The notes: generated from the sequence alone by a model not told the origin. Counted from the first letter of the stretch, positions 16,883 to 25,746 are shown. The stretch: DNA of 64,000 nt from Egibacteraceae bacterium (GCA_035540635.1 DATLGH010000003.1:1-64000); one strand, 5' to 3'. Translations and numbers: made by a program.

Positions 16883-17442
16883 GGTTCGTTCCTTCGACGG
16901 CGATCGGTCCGCTAGCGATGCTGCCCCGGTGTCCGGCCGTCCACTCCTTGAACCCCAGTGGAACCGGACGGTCTGACTCCTGCCGAGGGGGTGCACCGCA
17001 CTGCTCGCGGTGACCGCCGGCCGCAAAAGAGGACCCATCCCAGCCCTGCCCGTGCGGGCCCCCATGGTGGCCGGCCATGGGATAACCGCCTCGCCCCGGT
17101 GGTGCAAGCGGCGGTCGTAACCCTCGGGGAGCCGCCGGTATCGGTTGCCACCATCGAGGCCCGAGGCGGCTCCCGCTGATCCTCATGACCGGCGAGCGCG
17201 AGTCGAGGTCAGCGACGGCGATGGCACCACCCGCGCCCTAAACTGTCAGCGAGGTCTGGCCCCGCCTCCTCGAAGCCGAAGGCAGTCGGTCACCCGCGTG
17301 ATCGGTGACCTCCGGGAACGCTGGCTCGTGTCCACCGCCTACCGGCGCATCATCCTCGATGACACGGAGGGATTGCAGCAGTTCACCGGACCATCGTTGC
17401 CGGCACCGCCTCCCTGACGCGGTTCGCCGAACCCCGGTCCGC
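16883..17442. other. 560-base gap without a supported gene
   Basis: Open frames here are short and show no recognisable motif. A plus-strand frame ending at 17417 contains VTRVIGDLRERWLVSTAYRR but no credible start or family, so it is not called. GC-rich palindromic stretches near 17040-17110 are present but not clearly functional. Confidence 0.4.
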
Positions 17443-18711
17443 TCACACCAGTGACCGAGCGTTGGCGCGCGCCCGTTTGGCGAACAGGCTCGCTGCCGCC
17501 CCCATCACCTTCCCGGCGTCACCGGTCGCCATGAGCGCGACGAAGGCGTCCTTCTTCTCCGACGACGTGCCTGTCCGCAGATCCGAGACGATCTCCTTGG
17601 TGACTCCACGGTTGGCCTTGATGGTGATGGTGCTCTTCGGCGAGCGTATCCATTCCCCGAGCGTCCTCAGCAGCGTGTGGTCGTTCAGTGACGACACCAT
17701 CAGGTCCAGCATGTCCGCACTGTTTCGATAGGTCTCCAGGAAACCGACGAAGGCCTCCTTCGTCCCCACGGCGGGGAACTCACTGGTGTCGAGGAACTGG
17801 CCCAGAGCGATGGCGTTCTTGGGGTCGGGCATCTGGAAGGGCCCCCAGGGGGTTGCCTTGATCACCTGCGGGTTCGTCGGGCGTTTCAGCGACATTGTCC
17901 GCGCGGGAGCCCCGGCCGGCAGCCCCATCGCCGTGTTCGCCGCCGTGTTGGCCGCCGTGATCACGACGTTGCTCTGCCCGCCGCCGATGTCATTGCCCGC
18001 GGCATCGAGCTTGTTCCAAGTCATGGTGATGGAGTCGGCCGGACCGCTCGCCGGGTGGTTGACGTCCGCCCGGTAGTAGATGTAGTGGCCATCGGCGACG
18101 GCCTCCTTCATCTTGCCCTCTACCTGCGTCTCCATGAGGGTGTTCGCGGTCCCCGGGAACGCGAAGAGGTTCTGCTGCTCACCGGGTCCCCCGAGCTGGT
18201 CGTTGACGATGTGCGCAGCGACATGCCCGTGCGGCACCCAGCCCCGGATGTTGCCGGCAATGATGTTGTTCTGCGCTGCCGTGGGGCTGCTCGGCTGGCT
18301 CCCGTACGGATGGTCCGGCCCTATGACACCTTGAACACCGGCGCCCTCGGGGTTCATCGTCCCCGATGGGTGCGCTCCCGGCGTACGGAGGGGCAGGTAC
18401 GTCAGCTTCGTGTGCCACAGCGCGTTGTTGACCTTTGACCCGAAGCCGCCAAGCGTGTTCGCGCCGATCGCCGCGCGCACCGTCGTGTCCGGCCGGGGCG
18501 CTGCGGCGCCGAAGAACAACGCGGGGTTGATCGACGTGCGCTGGACGGTGCGGTTGCCCAGGACGGTCGCCACAGCGCGGTTGCCTGCCGCGCGCTGGAG
18601 GCGCAGGACGAGGTCGAAGGCCCCGCCGCCCGACGTCGACGTCGGCGGCCGCTCTGTCCTGCCCCTGCCCTGCTCGACCCGACGCCGATCGCCGCTGACC
18701 TTCTCCCGCAC
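17443..18711 (-). CDS. LQRxAGNxxV-leader protein with DNA/RNA non-specific endonuclease-like core (putative injected effector)
   Basis: The 422-residue protein starts at a GTG 6 bases after GGAGGGAG. Residues about 38-47 are LQRAAGNRAV, followed by VQR, the short leader common in DUF4157-type proteins and in cargo linked to extracellular contractile injection systems. At about residues 158-220 is GHVAAHIVNDQLGGPGEQQN and then LFAF, ETQVEGKMKEAV and YIYYRADV. This order (GH…H…N/D, LGGxG, NL) matches DNA/RNA non-specific endonuclease-like toxin domains. The C-terminal third is helical and unassigned. No membrane helix or signal peptide is present. No injection machinery is encoded in the window. 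Activity is inferred, not shown. Confidence 0.65.
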   Translation of the reverse strand: MREKVSGDRRRVEQGRGRTERPPTSTSGGGAFDLVLRLQRAAGNRAVATVLGNRTVQRTSINPALFFGAAAPRPDTTVRAAIGANTLGGFGSKVNNALWHTKLTYLPLRTPGAHPSGTMNPEGAGVQGVIGPDHPYGSQPSSPTAAQNNIIAGNIRGWVPHGHVAAHIVNDQLGGPGEQQNLFAFPGTANTLMETQVEGKMKEAVADGHYIYYRADVNHPASGPADSITMTWNKLDAAGNDIGGGQSNVVITAANTAANTAMGLPAGAPARTMSLKRPTNPQVIKATPWGPFQMPDPKNAIALGQFLDTSEFPAVGTKEAFVGFLETYRNSADMLDLMVSSLNDHTLLRTLGEWIRSPKSTITIKANRGVTKEIVSDLRTGTSSEKKDAFVALMATGDAGKVMGAAASLFAKRARANARSLV

Positions 18712-19222
18712 GGGTGGCTCCCTCCATGAGCACGGCGGTGAGCGCCTGCGTCCCGGCCCTTCGTGGAAACCTCCGGGCGTGTGCCAGCGTTCGCGCGGCC
18801 CACGGCCGCGTCTGCGTCCAACAGGCAGCCCTTCGAGCCGAAAAGCGTGCCCCATCGGGCGCTGCGGGGCGGTGAGCCGTCGGCGAGGGGCACGTCGCCG
18901 GCCGCGTCTACGCGGTGGAGACGGTGCCGGAGCTCGTCGTCATCGAGGTGGAGAACCAGGCGAACGACGACTTCGCAGCACTGCGCGCTGTCGACCTTTC
19001 GCCGAGGCCGACGTGGTCGACGTCCTCGAAGGGGTGGCGCGCCGACAAGCGCCAGGCTGGGGACCCGGCGGGCCTCGCGCAGGGCACTTTCGGCTTGCCC
19101 CTGCCGGGCAGCGCGACGCTACAGTTCACCACCGCGATGGCGGGACGCTCGCCCCGGCGGCGCCGGCCCATGCTGCCGGTCCCCCGGCTGCGACGCGCGC
19201 CACCGCTCTCTGCCGTGCGCAC
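18712..19222. other. 510-base gap between the effector-like gene and the DUF5989 gene
   Basis: A plus-strand frame starting near 18915 includes ETVPELVVIEVENQANDDFA, which looks protein-like, but the frame soon becomes low-complexity Arg/Pro and has no ribosome site. It may be a fragment of a lost gene. No gene is called. Confidence 0.35.
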
Positions 19223-19417
19223 TCAGAACAGCGTGTAGATGAAGGACCCCGCGGCAGTCGTCGTGAGCACGAGCAGGGCGCCCACGAGGAGGAGGATGAG
19301 CAGCACCGGCGTGAGCCACCACTTGCGGTTGGCGCGCGCGAACCGCCAGAACTCGCCGAGGAAGGACGCCTGCCGCTCAGTCGCGGCGTCGTCCAGCCGC
19401 TGTTCACGGTCACTCAT
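19223..19417 (-). CDS. DUF5989 (SxtK-like) single-helix membrane protein
   Basis: The 64-residue product has a charged N-terminus (MSDREQRLDDAATERQ), FLGEFWRFARANRKWWLTPV, a hydrophobic helix LLILLLVGALLVL and a terminal FIYTLF. This is the DUF5989 pattern, the family of the small SxtK protein of saxitoxin clusters. It is the last gene of a four-gene minus-strand operon with a carbamoyltransferase and SxtJ, 12 bases after the SxtJ stop. It probably acts as a membrane adaptor; the biochemical role is unknown. Confidence 0.85.
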   Translation of the reverse strand: MSDREQRLDDAATERQASFLGEFWRFARANRKWWLTPVLLILLLVGALLVLTTTAAGSFIYTLF

Positions 19418-19429
19418 CGAGAAGCCTCC

Positions 19430-19840
19430 TCAGTACTGGCGGAAGTAGCTCGCCACATCCGGCTCACGGTCACGGGATACCCAGTACGTGCGGGCGGCGG
19501 GGTCCCACCGTCGCTGAAGGGGATCGATGCGCAGGACCCGCATGAGCAACGCGATCGGAGCCATCACGATGAGGTGGACGGCGGACAGGATCACGTGCGT
19601 CATGAGCCAGCCGAGCGGATACGTGCCCCGCATCCACCCCATGTAGATCGGCCGGCGCCATGCGGGCACGGCGACGAACGCGAGCGTGGCGACCCCACCG
19701 ACCACCCAGACCCCCCGCCCCGCCCCGGGCAACCCGCTGAACCTCGTCACGAGGCCGCCGAGGACTGCCGTGAAGACGGGCAGGAGGGCGCCGAAGACGA
19801 CGAAGTCGCGGCGGGTGGGCTCCTTCACGATCGCGTGCAT
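19430..19840 (-). CDS. SxtJ-family membrane protein
   Basis: The 136-residue protein (start ATG 19840, MHAIVKEPTRRDFVVFGAL) has a short polar lead, hydrophobic pairs at about residues 13-33 and 45-58, and a long C-terminal hydrophobic region WLMTHVILSAVHLIVMAPIA followed by RVLRIDPLQRRWDPAARTYW. The DPLxRxWDxxAxTYW tail is characteristic of SxtJ-type proteins found next to NodU/SxtI carbamoyltransferases. It lies 7 bases after the carbamoyltransferase stop. Confidence 0.85.
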   Translation of the reverse strand: MHAIVKEPTRRDFVVFGALLPVFTAVLGGLVTRFSGLPGAGRGVWVVGGVATLAFVAVPAWRRPIYMGWMRGTYPLGWLMTHVILSAVHLIVMAPIALLMRVLRIDPLQRRWDPAARTYWVSRDREPDVASYFRQY

Positions 19841-19847
19841 GACGGTC

Positions 19848-21671
19848 CTAGTCCGGGGTGAACTGGGCGAGGTAGTCCTCCCGGCGCACCGTTGCTCCGG
19901 CCTGCTCCTCCTTGCGCAGCAGGCAGTCCTCCACGACGAGGACGTCCATGTCGGTGGCCATGAAACAGCGGTACGCCTCCGCCGGGGTGCAGACGATCGG
20001 CTCGCCGCGGACGTTGAACGACGTGTTGATGAGCACGGGGCATCCGGTGCGCTCGTGGAAGGCCTCGAGCAGCCGGTGGTAGCGCCCGAAGCGCTCGTCG
20101 ACCGTCTGCAGGCGTGCGGAGTAGTCGACGTGGGTGACCGCGGGGATCTCCGAGCGCGGGACGCGGAGCATGTCGAGGCCCCGCTCGTGCCCGCTGACCG
20201 GCAGCCGGCGCGACGCGCTGACGGGGGCCACGAGGAGCATGTACGGGCTGTCGACCCCGCCCGGAAGGTCGAACCACTCCCCCGCCTGATCGGCGAGCAC
20301 GGACGGGGCGAACGGGCGGAAGGACTCGCGGAACTTGATCTTGACATTCATGAGGGACTGCATCTGCGGGTTGCGGGGGTCGCCGAGGATGCTCCGCGAC
20401 CCGAGCGCGCGCGGACCGTACTCCATCCGGCCCTGGAACCATCCGACGACGTTGCCGTCGGCGAGGAGTGCCGCGACCTGGGCGCACAGGGACTCCTCCT
20501 CGCCGACGATGTGGTATGCGGCACCCGCCCCGCCGAGGGCGGCGCGGACATCGGCGGGCGGGAACGCGGGGCCGAGCAGCGATCCCTCCTGGGCGTCGGG
20601 CTGCTGCGCGACCCTGGGCTTGTCGCACAGCTGGTGCCAGATGAGCAGCGCGACGCCGAGCGCCCCGCCGGCGTCGCCCGCGGCGGGCTGGACCCACAGG
20701 CGCTGGAAGGGAGTCTGCTCGAGGATGCGGCTGTTGCCCACGCAGTTGAGTGCCACACCGCCGGCCATGCAGAGGTCGGTGAGGCCGGTGCGCTGGTGGA
20801 GGTGGTGCGCGCAGCGGACCATGACCTCCTCGGTGACCGCCTGGATCGACGCGGCGAGGTCCATGTGGCGCTGCGTGAGCTCCGCCTCGGGCTTGCGCGG
20901 CGGACCACCGAGCAGCGCGTGGAACCGCGGTCCGGTCATCGTCAACCCGTGGCCGTAGGAGAAGTAGCGCATGTCGAGACGGAACGACCCGTCCTCCTTG
21001 AGGTCGATCAGGCGGTCGCGGATCACGTCGGCGTAGATCGGCTCCCCGTAGGGGGCGAGGCCCATGAGCTTGTACTCGCCGGAGTTGACCTTGAAGCCGC
21101 AGTAGGCGGTGAACGCCGAGTAGAGCAGGCCGAGCGAGTGGGGGAAGCGCAGTTCGGCGTCGAGGGTGATCTGGTTGCCGCGACCCACGCCGAGAGTCGT
21201 CGTCGCCCACTCCCCCACGCCGTCGAGCGTGAGGATGGCCGCCTCGTCGAACGGCGAGGGGAAGAACGCGCTGGCGGCGTGCGACTCGTGATGCTCCGCG
21301 AAGATGAACCGTCGCCGGTAGTCCCCGCCGAGACCCTGGCGGAGCTCCCGGGCCAGGTGGAGCTTCTGCTTCAGCCACAACGGCGCCGCCTGGAGGAAGG
21401 ACGCCAGTCCGGCGGGCGCGTAGGAGAGGTAGCTCTCGAGCAGACGGTCGAACTTCGCGAAGGGCTTGTCGTAGAAGCCGACGTAGTCGAGGTCGGCCGG
21501 TGTGGTCCCGGACTCGCGCAGGCAGTAGTCGATGGCGTGCTGCGGGAAGCCGTAGTCGTGCTTGCGCCGGGTGAACCGCTCCTCCTGCGCCGCGGCCACG
21601 ATCCGCCCGTCGACCACGACCGCCGCAGCCGCGTCGTGGTAGTAGGCGGACACGCCGAGGATCGCCGTCAT
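19848..21671 (-). CDS. Carbamoyltransferase, NodU/CmcH/SxtI family
   Basis: The 607-residue enzyme begins MTAILGVSAYYHDAAAAVVV and has the Kae1-like N-terminal half (EHHESHAASAFFPSPF, ILTLDGVGEWATT, VNSGEYKLMGLAPYGEP, AGGVALNCVGNSR) and the YrdC-like C-terminal half (GPRALGSRSILGDPR, INTSFNVRGEP). These enzymes transfer carbamoyl from carbamoyl phosphate through carbamoyl-adenylate to hydroxyl groups of sugars or small molecules. Length is normal and motifs are intact. Its ATG overlaps the stop of the SGNH gene (ATGA). SxtJ and DUF5989 partners suggest membrane-associated carbamoylation of an unknown acceptor. Confidence 0.93.
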   Translation of the reverse strand: MTAILGVSAYYHDAAAAVVVDGRIVAAAQEERFTRRKHDYGFPQHAIDYCLRESGTTPADLDYVGFYDKPFAKFDRLLESYLSYAPAGLASFLQAAPLWLKQKLHLARELRQGLGGDYRRRFIFAEHHESHAASAFFPSPFDEAAILTLDGVGEWATTTLGVGRGNQITLDAELRFPHSLGLLYSAFTAYCGFKVNSGEYKLMGLAPYGEPIYADVIRDRLIDLKEDGSFRLDMRYFSYGHGLTMTGPRFHALLGGPPRKPEAELTQRHMDLAASIQAVTEEVMVRCAHHLHQRTGLTDLCMAGGVALNCVGNSRILEQTPFQRLWVQPAAGDAGGALGVALLIWHQLCDKPRVAQQPDAQEGSLLGPAFPPADVRAALGGAGAAYHIVGEEESLCAQVAALLADGNVVGWFQGRMEYGPRALGSRSILGDPRNPQMQSLMNVKIKFRESFRPFAPSVLADQAGEWFDLPGGVDSPYMLLVAPVSASRRLPVSGHERGLDMLRVPRSEIPAVTHVDYSARLQTVDERFGRYHRLLEAFHERTGCPVLINTSFNVRGEPIVCTPAEAYRCFMATDMDVLVVEDCLLRKEEQAGATVRREDYLAQFTPD

Positions 21672-22996
21672 GGCAGGTCCAGCCGGTCGGCGAGCAGCGC
21701 GGCAACCCGGTCGTGACCCGCGGGGTTCAGGTGGCCGTCGTTCGCGAAGCGAAAGGCCGTCTGGTCCGCGCCGATCGCGTCGTCGACGAGCACCACGGCG
21801 ATGCCGTCCCGGGCGAACGCCGGCCCGTCGAGCGCGGCGAGGTCGGCGGCGTTGCCGAGGAGCACGAACGAGGCCCCGTCTTCCCGCACCCCCCGGGCGA
21901 GCGTACGGATCAGCGCCGACGTGAGCCGGTGCGCCGAGTCGAGCGGGGGGCTCACCTGCGGTTGCGCCGTCTCGCCGGGCGGCGGAGGGGCCGGCGGGGC
22001 GGCGTCGTCCGACGGCCCCTCCACCGACGGCCCGCCCTCTTCGGGAGGCGGCGGGATGTAGGTCTCCTGCCGGTCGCTCGTCCCGAGCCGGTTGAGCTGC
22101 CAGATGAGCCGGGGGTTGGTCTGCAGCCGGGCGGTCACGAAGGACAGGACCGCGGAGTGGTCGGTGAGGCGCGTCTGCACCAAGCACAGCGTCCGCGCCC
22201 GCATCCCGTCGACGCGTTGGACCTTGTAGGACTCGTCGAGCCGGTAGAGCGAGCAGAACGGGTAGTCCGGCACTGGGGCGCCGACGAGGTCGAGCGACCC
22301 GTCGTCGGCGAGCGCGAACGCCGGCTTGCCGAAGGGCCGGCGCATCCGGTGCAACGTCGTGTCGTCCTCCGGGTCGTTCGCGCTGGCGTGGAAGACCACG
22401 ACGTCAGGGCGCAGGCGGCGCAGGCGCTCGGTGTAGAGCAGGTACGCCTGGTCGGTGCCGTACCCGCGCACCCCACCGTTCACGACCTCGACGGCGCGTC
22501 CGGCGCGTTCGGTCAGGCGTCCGGCGGCCAGCCCGGCGTAGCTCTGCGCCTCGTCGACCTCGAATGCGGCCGCCTGGGAGTCGCCGAGCACGAGGACGCG
22601 TCCGCCCGGTGGGGGGCGCCCGGCGACCTCGGAGCCTCGCAGTCCCAGGGAGTTGATCCGCACGTCCGCGCGGAAGGCGACGGGGAACGGGCGGGGGCCC
22701 ACGTAGGTGCCGGCGGCGCCCGGCTCGAGGGACCAGCCGAGCAGGGGGTCGCGCTGCCAGAAGATCTCCGGCTTCGAGTAGACGGCGTAGATCGGCTCGT
22801 AGCCGGCGATCCGGAAACCTGCCTCGAGCACGGCGACGCACAAGGCGCTGGCGAGCACGACCACGAGCAGCCGGTACAGCCAGGGGTGGCGGAACCCCGC
22901 GGGGGGCGCATCCCCGGGCGTGCCGGGAGCCGACGCAACCTCCTCGCCGTCGTCGACCGGGCTCCCCGGGGGGCCGTCGGGCCGAGCCGTCCTCAT
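21668..22996 (-). CDS. Membrane-anchored SGNH/GDSL-family hydrolase or acyltransferase
   Basis: The 442-residue protein starts at an ATG with CAGGAGT directly upstream. An N-terminal cytoplasmic tail precedes one membrane helix (LYRLLVVVLASALCVAVLEA). The extracytoplasmic domain carries block I (VLVLGDSQAAAF, Ser of GDS), block III-like SANDPEDD and block V DGHLNPAGH supplying the catalytic Asp-His pair. A Pro-rich linker lies near residues 320-350. Such proteins esterify or deacylate surface glycans. As first gene of the carbamoyltransferase operon it may act on the same product. Upstream in-frame extension is low-complexity and not called. Confidence 0.85.
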   Translation of the reverse strand: MRTARPDGPPGSPVDDGEEVASAPGTPGDAPPAGFRHPWLYRLLVVVLASALCVAVLEAGFRIAGYEPIYAVYSKPEIFWQRDPLLGWSLEPGAAGTYVGPRPFPVAFRADVRINSLGLRGSEVAGRPPPGGRVLVLGDSQAAAFEVDEAQSYAGLAAGRLTERAGRAVEVVNGGVRGYGTDQAYLLYTERLRRLRPDVVVFHASANDPEDDTTLHRMRRPFGKPAFALADDGSLDLVGAPVPDYPFCSLYRLDESYKVQRVDGMRARTLCLVQTRLTDHSAVLSFVTARLQTNPRLIWQLNRLGTSDRQETYIPPPPEEGGPSVEGPSDDAAPPAPPPPGETAQPQVSPPLDSAHRLTSALIRTLARGVREDGASFVLLGNAADLAALDGPAFARDGIAVVLVDDAIGADQTAFRFANDGHLNPAGHDRVAALLADRLDLP

Positions 22997-23252
22997 GAGA
23001 CTCCTGTTCGGCGAGGCTGCCGAGGGTGCGTGTTCGGGGAGGCGGCGCGGGACGCCGTGTGGCGATTCTGCCACCGGTAGAGGGGCGCTTCCAGGCAGCA
23101 GGCGTACCCCGCTGGCTGCGCTGCCGCCGGACTTGCTCGCGTCGTCGGGGAACCCGCCGTTGTCCACCGCCTGCCGGACGTGCTCCGGCTCGGTGGCGGG
23201 GAGACTCAGGTGGTACGGGCGGCCACTCGGTCGAGGGCCCGGCGCGTGCGCG

Positions 23253-24074
23253 TCACCCGCGGGCGAGGGACGCGTCGTCCCGACGCGCGAGAGCGCGCAG
23301 CAGCGCGCACACCTGGGCGGGGCTCGCGAGGGCGTACCGGGCGGCGGTGGCACGCTCGTCGTCCTCGCCCCGCACGACGATGCCGATGCCGCGCCCGGCG
23401 AGCGCGGCGAACGCGTCCTCGTCGGTGACGTCGTCGCCGACGTAGACGGGGACGACGTCGGCTCGGTCCAGGCCCAGGCTGGCGAGCAGCCAGAGCAACG
23501 CTCTGCCCTTGTCCCAGTCCACCGCGGGTCGCAGCTCGAAGATCTTCTTGCCTCCCGTCTTGCGCAGGGCGCCGGAGGCGCTGGCCGCGGCCCGGTCCAC
23601 AGCGCGCTCGATCGCTCCGAGGTCCTCGGGGCGGGCGCGGCGGAAGTGCACCGCTACGGCGAAGCGCTTGCGCTCGACGGTGGCGCCGGGTACCCCGGCG
23701 AGGGTGCCCTCGAGGTCCGCCTGAGCGCGGTCGAGTGCCGGCAGTGACTCGGGCGCCAGCTCGTGGCGCCCCCCGTCCGGCCTGACGATGTCGAAACCGT
23801 GGCTGCCGGCGTAGCCGATGCCGTCGACCGCGACCATGGAGCGCACGTCGGCGAGGTCGCGGCCGCTCACGATCGCCACCGGCACCGCTGCCGCGAGGTC
23901 ACGCACGGCCGCTCGGGTGTCCTCGGGAAGCGTCGCGTTGCGGGGGTCCTCGACGATCGGGGTCAGGGTGCCGTCGTAGTCGAGGAACACCGCCGGTGTC
24001 CGGCCCGCGAGGCTGGCCGCGAGCCGGCCTGACTCTTCGACCGCCGGTGGCAGATCGCGGATCCTTGTCGTCAC
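23253..24074 (-). CDS. otsB: Trehalose-6-phosphate phosphatase
   Basis: The 273-residue HAD-superfamily enzyme has FLDYDGTLTPI (nucleophile Asp32 and Asp34), VAIVSGRDLADV (motif II Ser), ELRPAVDWDKGRAL (motif III Lys) and VYVGDDVTDEDAFAAL (motif IV acids). This order and the WDKG segment are typical for OtsB. It removes phosphate from trehalose-6-phosphate to give the osmoprotectant trehalose. No otsA is in the window. The start is GTG 24074. It lies close behind the site-2 protease gene, 9 bases after its stop. Confidence 0.93.
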   Translation of the reverse strand: MTTRIRDLPPAVEESGRLAASLAGRTPAVFLDYDGTLTPIVEDPRNATLPEDTRAAVRDLAAAVPVAIVSGRDLADVRSMVAVDGIGYAGSHGFDIVRPDGGRHELAPESLPALDRAQADLEGTLAGVPGATVERKRFAVAVHFRRARPEDLGAIERAVDRAAASASGALRKTGGKKIFELRPAVDWDKGRALLWLLASLGLDRADVVPVYVGDDVTDEDAFAALAGRGIGIVVRGEDDERATAARYALASPAQVCALLRALARRDDASLARG

Positions 24075-24083
24075 GGTGTCGGG

Positions 24084-25229
24084 TCACATCCGGGCGGTCC
24101 GCTGGGGGCTGCGCAGCTCGGCGACCTCCAGCAAGCGCGCGACGTCGGTCGGTGAGACGATGCCGACCACCCGGCCGTCCTCCACCACGAGCGCCCGTCC
24201 GTCGGCGCCCGCGGACATGCGCGGCAACAAATCGGCGAGGGGTTCGTCGGGCCGGGCGAGCGGGATGTCGTCCACCGGACACGCGATATCGCCGGTCGTC
24301 GTCGTGACGCGCTCCTGCCAGGGCACCTGCTTCACGCGGTTCAACGTCACGAGACCGGCAGCCCGTCCGTCCGCCTCCATGAGCGGGAACGCGGTGAAGT
24401 GGTGGTGGAAGAGGTAGCGGTCGATGAACTCCTGCACGCTCAGCGACCCGGGGACCGCGACCGGATCCGGCGACATGACGTCGCCCACACGGATGTCGCC
24501 CAGGGTCCCCCTCATCCGGGCGTGCTCCTCCTCCGCCGACGCGGCGTTGACGAGGAACCAGCCGATCAGCACGAGCCAGAGCCCGCCGAGGCCAGCGCCG
24601 GCGACGAACTCGAGCAGCCCGAGGGCGATGAGCACGAAGCCGAACGTCCGGCCCGCCCGGGAGGCGGTGATCGCCGACCCCACCCGGTCCCCCCTGCGGT
24701 GCCACAGGTAGGCGCGCAGGATGCGTCCGCCGTCGAGCGGTGCGGCCGGGACGAGGTTGAACACCGCGAGGATGACGTTGATGACGGCGAGCCACCCGAG
24801 GACCCCGACGACGAGGCCCGGCGCCCCGGCCCCGCTCGCAGCCGTCGTGAGGAGGAAGAACAGGCCTCCGAGTCCGATGCTCACGAGCGGTCCGACGCCG
24901 GCGATGCGGAACTCCGCCCCGGGGTCGGCCGCCTCCCCGCCGAGCCGGGCCACGCCGCCGAACAGCCAGAGCGTGATGCCGTCCACCTCGAGGCCATTGC
25001 GGATGGCGACGAGCGCGTGCGCGATCTCGTGGGCGAGGAGCGAGCCGAGGAAGACGACCGCCGCGACGAGCCCGGCCACGACGTAGGCGGCGGTCGTCTC
25101 GTCGGGGAACTGCGCGGGGAACCGCCCGGCGGCGAGCCCGAACGCGATGAGGAAGAAGATGACGAGGACGCTCCAGTTGATCCCGACGCGGACGCCTGCG
25201 ATCTCGCCGATCCGGAGACTCTCGTTCAC
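24084..25229 (-). CDS. Site-2 protease family zinc metalloprotease with CBS pair
   Basis: The 381-residue membrane protein has the zinc motif HEIAH (67-71) in a hydrophobic helix and NLVPAAPLDGGRI (159-170) carrying the third metal ligand. About six helices are present. Residues about 250-375 form two CBS domains (VGDVMSPDPVAVPGSLSVQE and VVEDGRVVGIVSPTDVARLL). CBS domains usually bind adenine nucleotides and would gate proteolysis. GTG at 25229 follows AGGAGAG. Substrate unknown; it is divergent from hspR, so a link to stress control is possible. Confidence 0.92.
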   Translation of the reverse strand: MNESLRIGEIAGVRVGINWSVLVIFFLIAFGLAAGRFPAQFPDETTAAYVVAGLVAAVVFLGSLLAHEIAHALVAIRNGLEVDGITLWLFGGVARLGGEAADPGAEFRIAGVGPLVSIGLGGLFFLLTTAASGAGAPGLVVGVLGWLAVINVILAVFNLVPAAPLDGGRILRAYLWHRRGDRVGSAITASRAGRTFGFVLIALGLLEFVAGAGLGGLWLVLIGWFLVNAASAEEEHARMRGTLGDIRVGDVMSPDPVAVPGSLSVQEFIDRYLFHHHFTAFPLMEADGRAAGLVTLNRVKQVPWQERVTTTTGDIACPVDDIPLARPDEPLADLLPRMSAGADGRALVVEDGRVVGIVSPTDVARLLEVAELRSPQRTARM

Positions 25230-25377
25230 TGGCGGCTCTCCTGTCGTGCAGCTCAGCACCCGCGTACGAGTCGCTCGGGTGTGCGAGCCGAGTACCCGGC
25301 CCCAGCACCGCACAACCCTGTGCACCACGCATTCTCGACGTGTCAGGCGCGCGCTCCTCGGGCAGTATGTTCCTACC

Positions 25378-25402
25378 TCCGCACAACGAAGTTCTTTGCG
25401 GA
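25378..25402. promoter_or_regulatory. Imperfect inverted repeat upstream of the MerR/HspR gene
   Basis: TCCGCA and TGCGGA form a 6-base inverted repeat flanking GAAGTTC, itself a small palindrome, all within 25 bases ending 20 bases before the start of the MerR-type gene. It is a candidate operator for autoregulation. It does not match the known HAIR consensus (CTTGAGT-N7-ACTCAAG). Confidence 0.35.
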
Positions 25403-25422
25403 CGAAATGGGAGGTTCGCTCG

Positions 25423-25746
25423 ATGCCTGAGGTGGCTGACTGGCAGCAGCGCCTGGAGGACGAGGAGGAGCCGGTCTACCCCATCGGCGTGGTCGCGGAC
25501 CTGCTCAACGTGAGCGTGCAGGTCGTGCGTCGCTACGACGAGGAGGACATGGTCGCCCCGGACCGGTCGCAGGGGGGCCAGCGCCGCTATTCCCGGCGGG
25601 ACATCGCCCGCCTCGCCCACATCCTCCAGCTGTCCGAGGAGGGCATCTCGACGGCGGGCATACGGCGGATCCTCGCCCTGGAGAGCGAGCTCGCGTCCGC
25701 CCGTGAGGCGCAGGCCAACGGTCGCAAGCGAGCCCGGTCGGACTAG
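25423..25746 (+). CDS. hspR: HspR-like MerR-family heat-shock repressor
   Basis: The 107-residue protein has a MerR helix-turn-helix (VYPIGVVADLLNVSVQVVRR, YDEEDMVAPDRSQGGQRRYS, DIARLAHILQLSEEGISTA) matching HspR, where the VP-xx-GG-QRRYS wing is characteristic. HspR with DnaK represses heat-shock genes in actinobacteria. A GGGAGG ribosome site precedes the ATG. The convergent hsp20 gene and ftsH beyond it are plausible regulon members. No dnaK or clpB is in the window, so the standard dnaK operon context is missing. Confidence 0.8.
   Translation: MPEVADWQQRLEDEEEPVYPIGVVADLLNVSVQVVRRYDEEDMVAPDRSQGGQRRYSRRDIARLAHILQLSEEGISTAGIRRILALESELASAREAQANGRKRARSD

Noticed and set aside
17145-17417. 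90-residue plus-strand open frame with LRERWLVSTAYRR
   Set aside because: No ribosome site, no family and low-complexity N-terminus; not called.
19686-21716. 676-residue plus-strand open frame opposite the carbamoyltransferase
   Set aside because: It is a GC-rich shadow: the minus strand has a full conserved enzyme, while this frame has no motif and heavy Arg/Glu/Val bias.
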